A DNA stretch of 19,886 bases from Candidatus Zixiibacteriota bacterium. GTDB taxonomy: Bacteria; Zixibacteria; MSB-5A5; SM23-73-2. The notes beneath the pieces were generated by a model, which did not search any database, was not told the DNA's origin, and worked only from the letters and a program-made list of their open reading frames with translations. The translations under genes were made by a program, and so were the position numbers. Shown in pieces: positions 1 to 7,033 of this stretch (positions are counted from its first letter, which is position 1; every line of letters begins with the position of its first letter). The DNA is taken from NCBI GenBank assembly GCA_030615745.1, contig JAUWYR010000045.1, forward strand, positions 1 through 19,886, given 5' to 3'.

Positions 1-203
1 AAAAAGCCTGAGCGTGCTTCATCTATCTGATATTGTGCTTTCTTGATTTTTTGTCTTGACTGAAGAAGGCTTTTGTTATTCTCTTGTGCGAACTTTAAAC
101 TCTGCTTTAGAGTTAAAAAGAGTGTGTCTTTAACCTGTGCAAATCCAAAATTTATCCATAAAAATGAAACCGTCAAAAAAACCACAAAAGATTTGAAAAA
201 CAT
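1..203 (-). CDS. TolC-like outer membrane efflux protein, N-terminal part (cut by window edge)
   Basis: Reading the minus strand from an ATG at 203 gives 67 open codons running off the window. A strong Shine-Dalgarno (GGAGGTGA, about 206-213) sits just upstream. The protein starts MFFKSFVVFLTVSFLWINFG, a signal peptide ending FGFAQ, followed by LTLKQSLKFAQENNKSLLQS, which matches the start of TolC/OEP family channels (L..AL..A..NN..L). After this comes a helical stretch (RQKIKKAQYQIDEARSGF) typical of the first long coiled-coil helix. It is the last visible gene of the efflux operon, 16 bp after the PG0541-like gene, and would form the outer-membrane exit duct of the RND pump. The C-terminal part is outside the window. 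The family call rests on the N-terminus plus the gene order. Confidence 0.8.
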   Translation of the reverse strand, partial: MFFKSFVVFLTVSFLWINFGFAQVKDTLFLTLKQSLKFAQENNKSLLQSRQKIKKAQYQIDEARSGF

Positions 204-219
204 CTTCACCTCCAAATTT

Positions 220-510
220 CTAAACGATCTCCTCAAAGGGTAAAATTAGCATCCTTATTCCCTCCCCGGGGAACTCCTCCCGAATCCTTTTTATCTCTTC
301 TGCAATTTCATTTTTCTTCTCTTCTTCTAAAGCACACATAATAGCAATATTCACCGCAGGCCAGACCTCATCATCAAAATGAGGACCAGTCTCGCCCACA
401 CCTTTAACTTTATCCCACCTTGTGTAATGTGAGACTTCATGTTTTTTTAAAAGTTCAATCACCTCTGGCTCTAATGCGGAGTTAAAAATAAGAAAGACCA
501 ACTTTTTCAC
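220..510 (-). CDS. PG0541-like transporter-associated protein (P-II-like fold)
   Basis: This 96-residue protein starts at a GTG (510) with an AGGAGA Shine-Dalgarno about 6 bases upstream. No signal peptide or membrane segment is seen, so it should be cytoplasmic. It resembles the small PG0541 family, proteins of ferredoxin-like/P-II-like fold usually encoded next to RND efflux pumps. The family-like pieces are YTRWDKVKGVGETGPHFDDE, the central AVNIAIMCALEE, and a final LILPFEEIV strand. The P-II-type T-loop region (about residues 30-48) contains a GxGETGPHFDDE segment that could bind a ligand or metal. It lies 61 bp after the RND pump gene and before the TolC-like gene, so it is in the operon. 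Its role is not established; sensing a small ligand for the pump is inference. Confidence 0.75.
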   Translation of the reverse strand: MKKLVFLIFNSALEPEVIELLKKHEVSHYTRWDKVKGVGETGPHFDDEVWPAVNIAIMCALEEEKKNEIAEEIKRIREEFPGEGIRMLILPFEEIV

Positions 511-571
511 TTTTATTCTCCTGAATTTGTTTTCACACCTTTAGAGAGATCAACTATCATTATCACTCCAC

Positions 572-3500
572 TCACATTTCCCTTTTCACTTTCTCCTCAA
601 TTATTGTGTAAATAGTTGGGACAAAAATTAAGGTCAAAACAGTTGAGGCTAAAAGACCTGATATAACAGCAATTGCCATGGGTGATCGCATTTCAGCACC
701 TTCACCTAATCCAATAGCCATGGGAACTAAAGCTATCATAGTTGTCAAAGATGTCATAAGGATCGGGCGCAAACGAGTTCTTCCAGCTTTTACTACTGCC
801 TCGTGTAGCTCAAATCCCCTTTTTCTCAAAATATTGGTATAATCTACCAGAAGTATCGCATTTGAGACCACAATTCCCGCCATCATAATAACCCCAATCA
901 AAGAGACGATATTTACGGAGTGACCAGTTAAGAAAAGACCCCAGATCACCCCGATTATACCCAAAGGCACCGAGAACATAATGATAAAAGGGTCCAAAAG
1001 GGATTCAAACTGGGCTGCCAAAACCATATATACTAAAGCTACAGCCAGAAGCAAAGCCAAAAACAAAATCTTGAAGGATTCCTGCTGGTCTTTATAGGTT
1101 CCTGTGACTTCAACACTGAAGTCCTCAGGGACCTCAATGCTTCTTTTTATCTCAGATTCTATCTCAGCTGCCACACTTCCTGCGGGACGACCCCATACCT
1201 GAGCTAAAACATTTAAGACCCTCTCCTGATTTTTTCTATCAATTTTAACCGGCCCTTCCGCTTTAACAACTTTTGCCACATTGGAGAGGGGGATCTGCTT
1301 GCCAGAATAAGATGTTATAAATACTCGGTCTAAATCCAAAAGATTTTTTCTGTCGCTTTCCTGCAGTTGAACCAAAATATTGTATTCCTTTCCAAGTTTA
1401 GGATCACGATACAAAGAGGCAACAGTCCCCTTAATATTGGTCTTTATAGTGTTAGCTATCTGGGCTAAGTTTAAGCCTAAAGCAGAAGCTCTTTCACGAT
1501 CGATTATAATCTGAAGCTCTGGTAATCCCTCTTCCCGGTCAATCCTGACATCTCTGGTTCCAGGGGTGGTTTTGATAATTTCTGCAACTTCCTCAGCGAT
1601 CCTGCGCGAGGTTTCCAAATCATAACCTCTGATCTCCACCACAATTGGAGCAGGAGCACCTAAAGAGCTCATCCAACCCATGCTTTCGATGCTGAATTTA
1701 ATATCCGCATCTGGGATATCCTTAACCTTTGAACGCAAAAGTTCAACGACCTCAAAGATGGAACGGCTACGTTTGGAGAGGGGTACAAGTTCTACCCATA
1801 CATTAGCAGCATGAGACCCGGTTACCCCCTGAAAAATGGCATCCAAAGCTTCCATTCCCTCGCCGCTTAGCCCACTGCTGACCGCAATGATCTTTAATTC
1901 AGGCACATTTTTAATAATTATCTCCTCTATCTGAGCCATAACCTGATTCGTCCTTTTCAAATCTGTCCCTACTGGCATCTTAAGCAAGATCTGAAAATAT
2001 CCCTGATCTACCTGAGGTAGGAATTCAGCTCCGATGAACTTAATTAAGGGTAAGGTTATGAGCAAAACAACTATAACTCCAATAACAACCCATTTCTTGT
2101 GGGTTATAGACCATCTAATTGTGTTCTGATAAGTCTCGTCGATGGAATCGAAAATCCTCTGGCTAAAATTAAACAGGCGACGCAAAAAAGTCAACTTTTG
2201 AGGTTCTGGATTTCCTATTTTTTCTACTTTCAAAAATCTGGAGGTTAAAACAGGGACCAAGACCATAGCAACAAAATAGGAAGCTAAAAGAGCAAAAGCC
2301 ACAGTATAAGCCATGGGTCGGAACATAATCCCAGCCATCCCCTTAACAAACAATACAGGAACAAAAACTATAATAGTTGTAACAGTTACTGCCAGAACAG
2401 CAGTGGAAACCTCCGAGGCTCCTAAAATTGATGCCTCTTTTGGTCTTTCCCCCTGAGTGCGATGTCTGAATATATTTTCCAAAACCACAATGGCATCATC
2501 CACCACCCTTCCGATACCCAAAGCTAATCCGCCCATGGTGGCGATATTCAAGGTCATCTTGCCGAAATAGAGGAGAATAAAGGTAGCCACTACCGAGAGA
2601 GGTAGAGCCAGGGAGATAATCAAAGTGCTTGAGATGTTCCGTAAGAATAGCAATACTATGATTACAGCCAAAATGCCTCCCTCCAGAGCTGCTCTTTCAA
2701 CATTTCTAACCGAACGCTTGATGAAGGTGGAGAAATCCAGAATCACTTCTATCGTAACATCCTGGGGCAGATCTTTTTTTATCCCCTCCAGAGCTTTTTT
2801 GGCTTTATCTGCTATTTTAACTGTATTGGCTTTTGATTCTTTTTGCACCATCATCCACACACCTGGTCTACCACCTATCCTGGTCTCACTTCTCTTCTCT
2901 TTAAAATCATCTTTGATCACAGCCACATCTTTAAGATATATGGGTTTACCTTGATGATTTGAAATTATTAAATTTTCCAGTTGGCTCGGGCTGGTGAACT
3001 GCCCTGTGGTTCTCACTAAGAAATCATTTCGTCCAAATCTTAAATGCCCACCTGTCAGGTCAATATTGGATGCTCCAATAGCGCCTATTATCTGGTTTAC
3101 AGAGATCCCCAAACCCTCAAGTCTTGTGCGATTAAGCTCAACCCTTATCTCCCTTTCCAGACCCCCATATGGCTGGGCTGAGGCTACTCCCTCCACCCGC
3201 TCCAATCTCGGTTCTATAATCTCCTCAGCTAAATAACGAAGCTCTGCCTGATTTCGGGTCTTACTGGAGACCCCCAAAAATAGGATGGGCATCATAGAAG
3301 GGTCAAACTTAATAATAACGGGATTCTCCACACCTTCGGGGAGCCGATCTCTAATTAAATCTATCTTCTCTCGCACATCCATAGCCGCCAGATCCATATC
3401 GATACCCCATTCGAATTCCAGCATCAAAGCAGTTATCCCCTCAAAAGAATAGGAGTAGACATTCTTCACGTCCTTTACTGCGCTTAAAGTCATCTCCAGA

Positions 3501-3697
3501 GGTTTGGTAACCATGCTCTCCATCTCAGATGGCCCCACACCCGAGTAGGTGGTGACAACAAAAACCATAGGGAATGATATATCCGGCATCAAATCGATGT
3601 TAAGCTGTTGAAATGAGATAATCCCTAAAACAACCACCCCGATAAATATCATGAAAACTGTAACCGGCTTTTTAACTGAAAACTCGGGCAGAAACAT
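572..3697 (-). CDS. RND family efflux pump, inner-membrane permease (HAE1/AcrB type)
   Basis: This 1041-residue protein is the full length of an AcrB/HAE1 proton-driven multidrug exporter. The start (MFLPEFSVKKPVTVFMIF) is the conserved cytoplasmic end and first membrane helix, followed by QLNIDLMPDISFP. Two large periplasmic loops are present, each followed by a block of membrane helices (about residues 335-560 and 850-1035). The TM4 proton-relay pair is visible as GRVVDDAIVVLENIFRH, with Asp400-Asp401 in the position of AcrB Asp407-Asp408. In the second half the TM10 segment reads SNAILLVDYTN, with Ser in place of the AcrB Lys940, as in many non-AcrB HAE1 pumps. The stop of the adaptor gene and this ATG overlap by one base (TAATG), so the two are translationally coupled. 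Substrate cannot be told from sequence. Confidence 0.95.
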   Translation of the reverse strand: MFLPEFSVKKPVTVFMIFIGVVVLGIISFQQLNIDLMPDISFPMVFVVTTYSGVGPSEMESMVTKPLEMTLSAVKDVKNVYSYSFEGITALMLEFEWGIDMDLAAMDVREKIDLIRDRLPEGVENPVIIKFDPSMMPILFLGVSSKTRNQAELRYLAEEIIEPRLERVEGVASAQPYGGLEREIRVELNRTRLEGLGISVNQIIGAIGASNIDLTGGHLRFGRNDFLVRTTGQFTSPSQLENLIISNHQGKPIYLKDVAVIKDDFKEKRSETRIGGRPGVWMMVQKESKANTVKIADKAKKALEGIKKDLPQDVTIEVILDFSTFIKRSVRNVERAALEGGILAVIIVLLFLRNISSTLIISLALPLSVVATFILLYFGKMTLNIATMGGLALGIGRVVDDAIVVLENIFRHRTQGERPKEASILGASEVSTAVLAVTVTTIIVFVPVLFVKGMAGIMFRPMAYTVAFALLASYFVAMVLVPVLTSRFLKVEKIGNPEPQKLTFLRRLFNFSQRIFDSIDETYQNTIRWSITHKKWVVIGVIVVLLITLPLIKFIGAEFLPQVDQGYFQILLKMPVGTDLKRTNQVMAQIEEIIIKNVPELKIIAVSSGLSGEGMEALDAIFQGVTGSHAANVWVELVPLSKRSRSIFEVVELLRSKVKDIPDADIKFSIESMGWMSSLGAPAPIVVEIRGYDLETSRRIAEEVAEIIKTTPGTRDVRIDREEGLPELQIIIDRERASALGLNLAQIANTIKTNIKGTVASLYRDPKLGKEYNILVQLQESDRKNLLDLDRVFITSYSGKQIPLSNVAKVVKAEGPVKIDRKNQERVLNVLAQVWGRPAGSVAAEIESEIKRSIEVPEDFSVEVTGTYKDQQESFKILFLALLLAVALVYMVLAAQFESLLDPFIIMFSVPLGIIGVIWGLFLTGHSVNIVSLIGVIMMAGIVVSNAILLVDYTNILRKRGFELHEAVVKAGRTRLRPILMTSLTTMIALVPMAIGLGEGAEMRSPMAIAVISGLLASTVLTLIFVPTIYTIIEEKVKREM

Positions 3698-4623
3698 TAC
3701 CTCATCACCCCTTTCACAATCCTTACTGAGTCACCATCCTCTATTCTATGATGTCCAGCTACTACAAGACTTTCACCTGGACTTAATCCCGTAAGGATCT
3801 CGATTTTTTCAGTTCCTTTTGCACCTACTTCAACGAATCTTTTCACTGCCTTTTTACCTTTTACCAAAAAGACTTTAGTTTTGTTACTTGTCTCCAATAG
3901 AGCATAACTGGGAATAAGAATAGCATCTTTTTTTATCTTCTCAATTATTTTCACCTCAGAAAACATTCCTGGTTTTAAAAGATGCTTGGGGTTAGAAAGA
4001 GTGATTTCAATCTGAGCGGTTCGGGTATAGGGGTCAACTATGGGACTGATTAAGCTCACCTCTCCAGAAAAGATTTTCTCTGGATACGCATCCACCTTTA
4101 TCTGGGCAGTTTGTCCTACCCTTATTTTAGGTAGATCTTTCTCTATCACATTTATTAGCACCTTAACCTTATCCATATTAACAATCCTGAATATTGGGGT
4201 TCCCATCTGAGGACCGGGGGAAGGGGGACTTACTCCAGCTCCTTTATCCAAAAATATCCGACCTATAATTCCCTCAACTGGTGAGATAACCTCAGCTAAT
4301 TCGAATTTCACCCCGGTTATATCCCGGTCGATCAAAGCTAAAATTTGGTCTTTTTTCACTCTATCCCCTTCCTTAACTTTTATCTGCACCAATTTGCCAG
4401 AGACTTTTGGAAAAACATCGATCTCCTCTATTCCTTTAATATCCCCGGTGAAGGAAAGAAACTTGGTGAAAGGAGTTGTTTTGACCACCTCGATCTCCAC
4501 CGGTTTTGTTTTCTCTTCAGCAATAACCTCTTTTATCTGGCTTTTTTTATAGACTTTATATCCCCTGTATCCAATGAAAGCTAAAATTATAAGCAAAACT
4601 ATCCAGAACAAAGTCTTCTTCAT
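3697..4623 (-). CDS. RND efflux periplasmic adaptor (membrane fusion protein), hairpin-less
   Basis: This 308-residue protein has an N-terminal membrane anchor or signal sequence (about residues 4-26). Next is a barrel-sandwich (lipoyl-like) domain: first half around residues 66-98 (VSGKLVQIKVKEGDRVKKDQ), second half around 109-148 (AEVISPVEGIIGRIFLDKGA). A beta-barrel follows (VLINVIEKDLPKIRVGQTAQ, then SPIVDPYTRTAQIEITLSNP), then a C-terminal membrane-proximal domain. It should bridge the RND pump and the outer-membrane channel in the periplasm. Only about 10 residues (99-108) join the lipoyl halves, where classical adaptors carry a long alpha-helical hairpin, so this one is short. Its ATG overlaps the tetR stop (ATGA) and has an AAGGAGA Shine-Dalgarno inside tetR. 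Confidence 0.9.
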   Translation of the reverse strand: MKKTLFWIVLLIILAFIGYRGYKVYKKSQIKEVIAEEKTKPVEIEVVKTTPFTKFLSFTGDIKGIEEIDVFPKVSGKLVQIKVKEGDRVKKDQILALIDRDITGVKFELAEVISPVEGIIGRIFLDKGAGVSPPSPGPQMGTPIFRIVNMDKVKVLINVIEKDLPKIRVGQTAQIKVDAYPEKIFSGEVSLISPIVDPYTRTAQIEITLSNPKHLLKPGMFSEVKIIEKIKKDAILIPSYALLETSNKTKVFLVKGKKAVKRFVEVGAKGTEKIEILTGLSPGESLVVAGHHRIEDGDSVRIVKGVMR

Positions 4624-5264
4624 CGTCTTCTCCTTTTTCTTGATGCATACGCATTTTTATCATTTAAAATCCCTTCAAAAAAAGTCTTTTTGATCACAGA
4701 AAGCTCTCTTTTTATCGGGTATTTTTTATCAGATATAAGCCATTTATAGAGCAAAGAATTGGTCAATCCCCATAAAGCATAGGCGCAACTCTTAGGGTTA
4801 ACTTTTTTAAAATATCCTTTTCTCATTCCCTCAGCCAATATCTTTTCCAGATGATCTATATGTGAAAGGTGTCTTTCCTTCCACTTCCATCCTGTGGATT
4901 TCACCTGAGCCCAGACTCTTTCCTGAATTAAAACCCTGTAGAAATCTCTATTTTTTTCGAAAAATCTTAGATAGGTAGACAAAGCTATTTTGACCCTTTC
5001 AAGATAATCATCGACTTTTTCTATAGCAGCAGAGATTTCACCTTGTAAGGAATTAAGGCCCCATTCCAAAGTGCAAAGGAAAAGATTTTGTTTGCTTTTA
5101 AAATAGCGATAAACAGTTCCTTTTCCCAGGCCAGCTAAGGTAGCTATTTTTCCCACATCTGCCATCTGATAACCATATCTTGAGAATATCTTCATAGATG
5201 CGGTCAAGATCTGCTTTGTTCTTTTAGCTTTTAGTTTTTCTTTTCTGGTCTGTTTTTTATCCAA
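4620..5264 (-). CDS. TetR/AcrR family transcriptional repressor of the efflux operon
   Basis: This 214-residue protein has a TetR-type N-terminal DNA-binding domain (about residues 12-60). The recognition core reads ATLAGLGKGTVYRYFKSKQN, a very typical TetR signature, preceded by RTKQILTASMKIFSRYGYQM. The remaining helical part is the ligand-binding and dimerisation domain, with a basic tail (SRKRRRR). The start is a TTG at 5264 with AAAGGA about 8 bases upstream. No in-frame ATG lies upstream before a stop, and the next one downstream (residue 24) is inside the DNA-binding domain. It is the first gene of the operon, overlapping the adaptor by 4 bp. A perfect inverted repeat at 5284-5299, about 20 bp upstream, is the likely operator, implying autoregulation and control of the whole pump operon. 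Confidence 0.92.
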   Translation of the reverse strand: MDKKQTRKEKLKAKRTKQILTASMKIFSRYGYQMADVGKIATLAGLGKGTVYRYFKSKQNLFLCTLEWGLNSLQGEISAAIEKVDDYLERVKIALSTYLRFFEKNRDFYRVLIQERVWAQVKSTGWKWKERHLSHIDHLEKILAEGMRKGYFKKVNPKSCAYALWGLTNSLLYKWLISDKKYPIKRELSVIKKTFFEGILNDKNAYASRKRRRR

Positions 5265-5283
5265 TTTTAATCCTTTATAAATG

Positions 5284-5299
5284 GACGGACGAGTCCGTC
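5284..5299. promoter_or_regulatory. Probable TetR operator (perfect 7+2+7 inverted repeat)
   Basis: GACGGAC-GA-GTCCGTC is a perfect inverted repeat of 7-bp arms with a 2-bp spacer. It lies 20 bp upstream of the TTG start of the tetR-like gene. Operators of this size and GAC-NGAC-like half-site are common for TetR/AcrR repressors. The position, between the AT-rich upstream DNA and the Shine-Dalgarno, would block transcription of the efflux operon. The regulator assignment is inference from proximity. Confidence 0.6.
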
Positions 5300-5475
5300 A
5301 TAAAATCTACTACGAGAATATAATAAAAAAGTTTGAAATTTTTAAAAGGTTAAATGGGATCAATTATGAGGTAGCCCTACCTTAAAATAAAGCTGGACTT
5401 TTGCACTTTAAAAGAAAGGGGAAATAAAAAAGTTAATCTGTAAGGATCTTAAAAAAAGCCTTCTTTTTTCTAATA

Positions 5476-5522
5476 GTCACCGACACCTTGTTGCTTTTTT
5501 CTGTTCGTCACGGACACCTTGT
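5476..5522. repeat. Imperfect 16-bp direct repeat, 31-bp period
   Basis: GTCACCGACACCTTGT (5476-5491) recurs as GTCACGGACACCTTGT (5507-5522), 15 of 16 bases identical. The second copy forms the left arm and loop of the 5506-5530 palindrome. The first copy has lost the matching right arm, which suggests a decayed or partial second element. Confidence 0.6.
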
Positions 5523-5530
5523 CCGTGACG
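5506..5530. repeat. Perfect palindromic element, 11-bp stem, 3-nt loop
   Basis: CGTCACGGACA (5506-5516), loop CCT, then TGTCCGTGACG (5520-5530) form a perfect stem. No T-tract follows on either strand, so termination is unlikely. The inner ACGGAC/GTCCGT half-sites are the same as in the putative TetR operator but 3 bp further apart. It may be a dispersed genomic palindrome or a second regulator site. Confidence 0.6.
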
Positions 5531-5625
5531 TAAAATAGGTACCGGTCAGAGTCTCCGTTACCAACAGAGAGAATTTATAATTTTGCCAAAGGTATACTTG
5601 ACAAATGACAAGAAGATAGTTTTGT

Positions 5626-5649
5626 GTGTCAGGAGGTAACTCCTGACAC
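5626..5649. repeat. Perfect palindromic element, 10-bp stem, GTAA loop
   Basis: GTGTCAGGAG (5626-5635), loop GTAA, CTCCTGACAC (5640-5649). The plus-strand transcript would have a GNRA-type tetraloop (GUAA). No T-run follows. It looks like a small dispersed palindromic repeat rather than part of a gene. Confidence 0.6.
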
Positions 5650-5771
5650 CACTGCAAAAATTAAATATGTTTAAAAATTATTTAAAAAATCTTTTTCTTA
5701 CGAAGGAAAGACCCTGGTTGTCTTTTCAAAAAATCTGGGTAGATCCCTTTAAACCTACTTTATCTTTTAAA

Positions 5772-5880
5772 AATCCGCTCAATTCGTTAAATCCGTTGAT
5801 GTACACCGTCCGAGCCATAAAGGCTCGGCTACGCTTCTTTTGGGAATCCGTTCAATCCGTTCAATCCGTTGACACACACC
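5772..5880. repeat. Two clusters of a 9-mer tandem repeat (ATCCGTTCA-type)
   Basis: Cluster 1 (5772-5810) has the pattern AATCCGCTC-AATTCGTTA-AATCCGTTG-ATGTACACC. Cluster 2 (5845-5880) has AATCCGTTC three times with the last as AATCCGTTG, followed by ACACACACC. Both are built from 9-bp units and end in a similar ACACC tail. Cluster 2 ends 2 bp from the stop codon of the DUF1844 gene. A third, shorter copy lies at 9409-9427. Confidence 0.6.
5810..5828. repeat. Small hairpin between two 9-mer repeat clusters
   Basis: CCGAGCC (5810-5816), loop ATAAA, GGCTCGG (5822-5828), a perfect 7-bp stem. It sits exactly between the two copies of the degenerate 9-mer tandem repeat, so the three parts may form one composite element (repeat - hairpin - repeat). 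Confidence 0.5.
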
Positions 5881-5882
5881 AT

Positions 5883-6233
5883 CTAATTTTCTTCATCCCC
5901 CTTTTCCTCTTGACTCTCTTTTTTTGCTTCAGATTCAGTCTTCTCTTCTTCTTTTCTCTTCTGGTCTGCTTTCACCTCATCCAAATAGTTCATTCTGAGC
6001 TCGAAAAGGACATGCTCTAAAAATTTTTCCTCCTCTTCTGTGAGGTTACCTTTGGTTTTTTGTTGAATCATCCCTAAAATATCTATGGAGAACTTCACCT
6101 GATTTAAGTCTTTCTCAATCTTTTTGGTTAAGGGATTTAAAAGCTTTCCCATCTGCTGCATAGCCGCTGTCTGAAACATCAATACAAGCTGTAAAAAAAG
6201 TGTCTCATCCTGTTTTTTTTCATCTTCTGACAT
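5883..6233 (-). CDS. DUF1844 domain protein
   Basis: This 116-residue cytoplasmic protein starts at an ATG (6233) with a strong AAGGAGAGG Shine-Dalgarno. Residues about 10-82 match the DUF1844 family: LFLQLVLMFQTAAMQQMGK, then NPLTKKIEKDLNQVKFSIDI, then KTKGNLTEEEEKFLEHVLFE followed by LRMNYL. The family is all-helical and of unknown function. The last 30 residues are a highly charged Lys/Glu tail of low complexity (KRKEEEKTESEAKKESQEEK), probably disordered. It is the last gene of the recG unit, 11 bp after the preceding gene. A 9-mer repeat cluster begins 2 bp past the stop codon. Confidence 0.85.
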   Translation of the reverse strand: MSEDEKKQDETLFLQLVLMFQTAAMQQMGKLLNPLTKKIEKDLNQVKFSIDILGMIQQKTKGNLTEEEEKFLEHVLFELRMNYLDEVKADQKRKEEEKTESEAKKESQEEKGDEEN

Positions 6234-6244
6234 ATCCTCTCCTT

Positions 6245-6439
6245 CTAATGTCTTTTCTTCTCCTCTGCTATCTTCTTTGCCAAAACGAGGTTATGTTGAG
6301 CATCCATTAATTGCGCATCGATTTTTTTTAAAATCCTTTGAAGGTCATAATCTTTTGTGTCTGAGATCAAATTCTCAAGGAATTTAGCATTTTTTTTAGT
6401 ATCGTTTAAAAGTTTATCGAGCTTCTCTGTGTATTTCAT
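6245..6439 (-). CDS. Small helical protein of unknown function
   Basis: This 64-residue protein begins at the ATG at 6439, chosen because GAGGGG sits 6 bases upstream. The frame stays open to a TTG at 6466 that overlaps the stop of the DUF366 gene (TTGA), which would add 9 residues, but it has no comparable ribosome site. The sequence (MKYTEKLDKLLNDTKKNAKF through LVLAKKIAEEKKRH) is predicted almost wholly alpha-helical, with heptad-like spacing of Leu/Ile, Lys/Glu rich, with no Cys, signal peptide or membrane segment. It could form a helical hairpin or a protein-protein adaptor. I do not recognise a family. It is packed between the DUF366 and DUF1844 genes, so it is surely co-transcribed with them. 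Confidence 0.65.
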   Translation of the reverse strand: MKYTEKLDKLLNDTKKNAKFLENLISDTKDYDLQRILKKIDAQLMDAQHNLVLAKKIAEEKKRH

Positions 6440-6462
6440 CTTACCCCTCTGGTATTTGGGTT

Positions 6463-7020
6463 TCAAGTTACCTTTCTTGTTTTGACTAATCTTTCCTGAA
6501 CCCTTCTCATATCCAGCCTATACTGATTCATCACCACCTGAGCTATATCATCAGGATCGACCCCATAATCCGAAAGACCCTTTGCCTTCACCGGTGCATC
6601 CTTTGCTTTTATGTTTATCCCCAAATGAATTTTTGTGGAGACATCTGTTCTTGTAGCTGTTGAGATCGTGAGCTTATAGTCCTCATCATAAATATCATCG
6701 CCCCATCTCTGAAAAATATCCCCTTTTAAACGGTGATTGAGCTTATCCTTCAATATACAGACCAGAAGTTTCTGCCTTAAGAGCGCTTTCTCCAAATCAA
6801 GATCAAAGTGTTCCACCAAGAAGTGAAGCATCAGCTCAGATTTTATCTTGGTCTTTTTTTTCCAGTGGTCTATCCCGATTATATACTTCTCCTCCAGTTC
6901 ACAGGGACCGATAAAAGCAACTATGTTATCCCCCAAAAGATCATAGTTTTTGTATGCCCAAAAAGAAAGAAGTTGCTCACCGGTAAATTTTATCTGTTCT
7001 TTTATAAAAAGTGACCTCAT
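6463..7020 (-). CDS. DUF366 family protein
   Basis: This 185-residue protein begins at an ATG (7020) with AAAGGAGAG five bases upstream, 13 bp after the recG stop. The sequence matches the DUF366 family found in archaea and some bacteria: SFWAYKNYDLLGDNIVAFIG then PCELEE near the start, MLHFLVEHFDLDLEKALLRQ in the middle, and TDVSTKIHLGINIKAKDAPV with KGLSDYGVD near the end. The conserved GDDIYDEDYKL and ATRTDVSTKIH segments hold acidic and His residues that could be functional. No signal peptide is present, so it is cytoplasmic. The biochemical role of DUF366 is unknown to me. The context (after recG) does not by itself prove a DNA-repair role. Confidence 0.85.
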   Translation of the reverse strand: MRSLFIKEQIKFTGEQLLSFWAYKNYDLLGDNIVAFIGPCELEEKYIIGIDHWKKKTKIKSELMLHFLVEHFDLDLEKALLRQKLLVCILKDKLNHRLKGDIFQRWGDDIYDEDYKLTISTATRTDVSTKIHLGINIKAKDAPVKAKGLSDYGVDPDDIAQVVMNQYRLDMRRVQERLVKTRKVT

Positions 7021-7033
7021 AAAAGCTCTCCTT

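Larger units (their letters stand above)
5300..5882. other. Gene-free stretch rich in palindromes and short repeats
   Basis: About 580 bp between the tetR promoter and the end of the DUF1844 gene holds no convincing gene. The left part (5300-5460) is AT-rich and should contain the efflux operon promoter, though I cannot fix the boxes. The rest holds a 16-bp direct repeat (5476 and 5507), an 11-bp-stem palindrome (5506-5530), a 10-bp-stem palindrome (5626-5649), a 7-bp-stem hairpin (5810-5828) and two copies of a degenerate 9-mer tandem repeat (5772-5810, 5845-5880). None of the hairpins is followed by a T-run on either strand, so they do not look like intrinsic terminators. Confidence 0.6.

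Noticed and set aside
2625-3236. Plus-strand open frames of 80-109 codons opposite the RND pump gene
   Set aside because: They are fully antisense to a well-supported 1041-residue pump and show no independent signals.
5772-5880. The clustered repeats as a CRISPR array
   Set aside because: The units are 9 bp, directly adjacent, without spacers of constant size and without cas genes in the window.
5667-6020. A 117-codon open frame on the plus strand
   Set aside because: It runs through the 9-mer repeat clusters and hairpin, then into the antisense of the DUF1844 gene, has Phe/Leu-rich low-complexity content and no ribosome site. It is an accident of the repeats.
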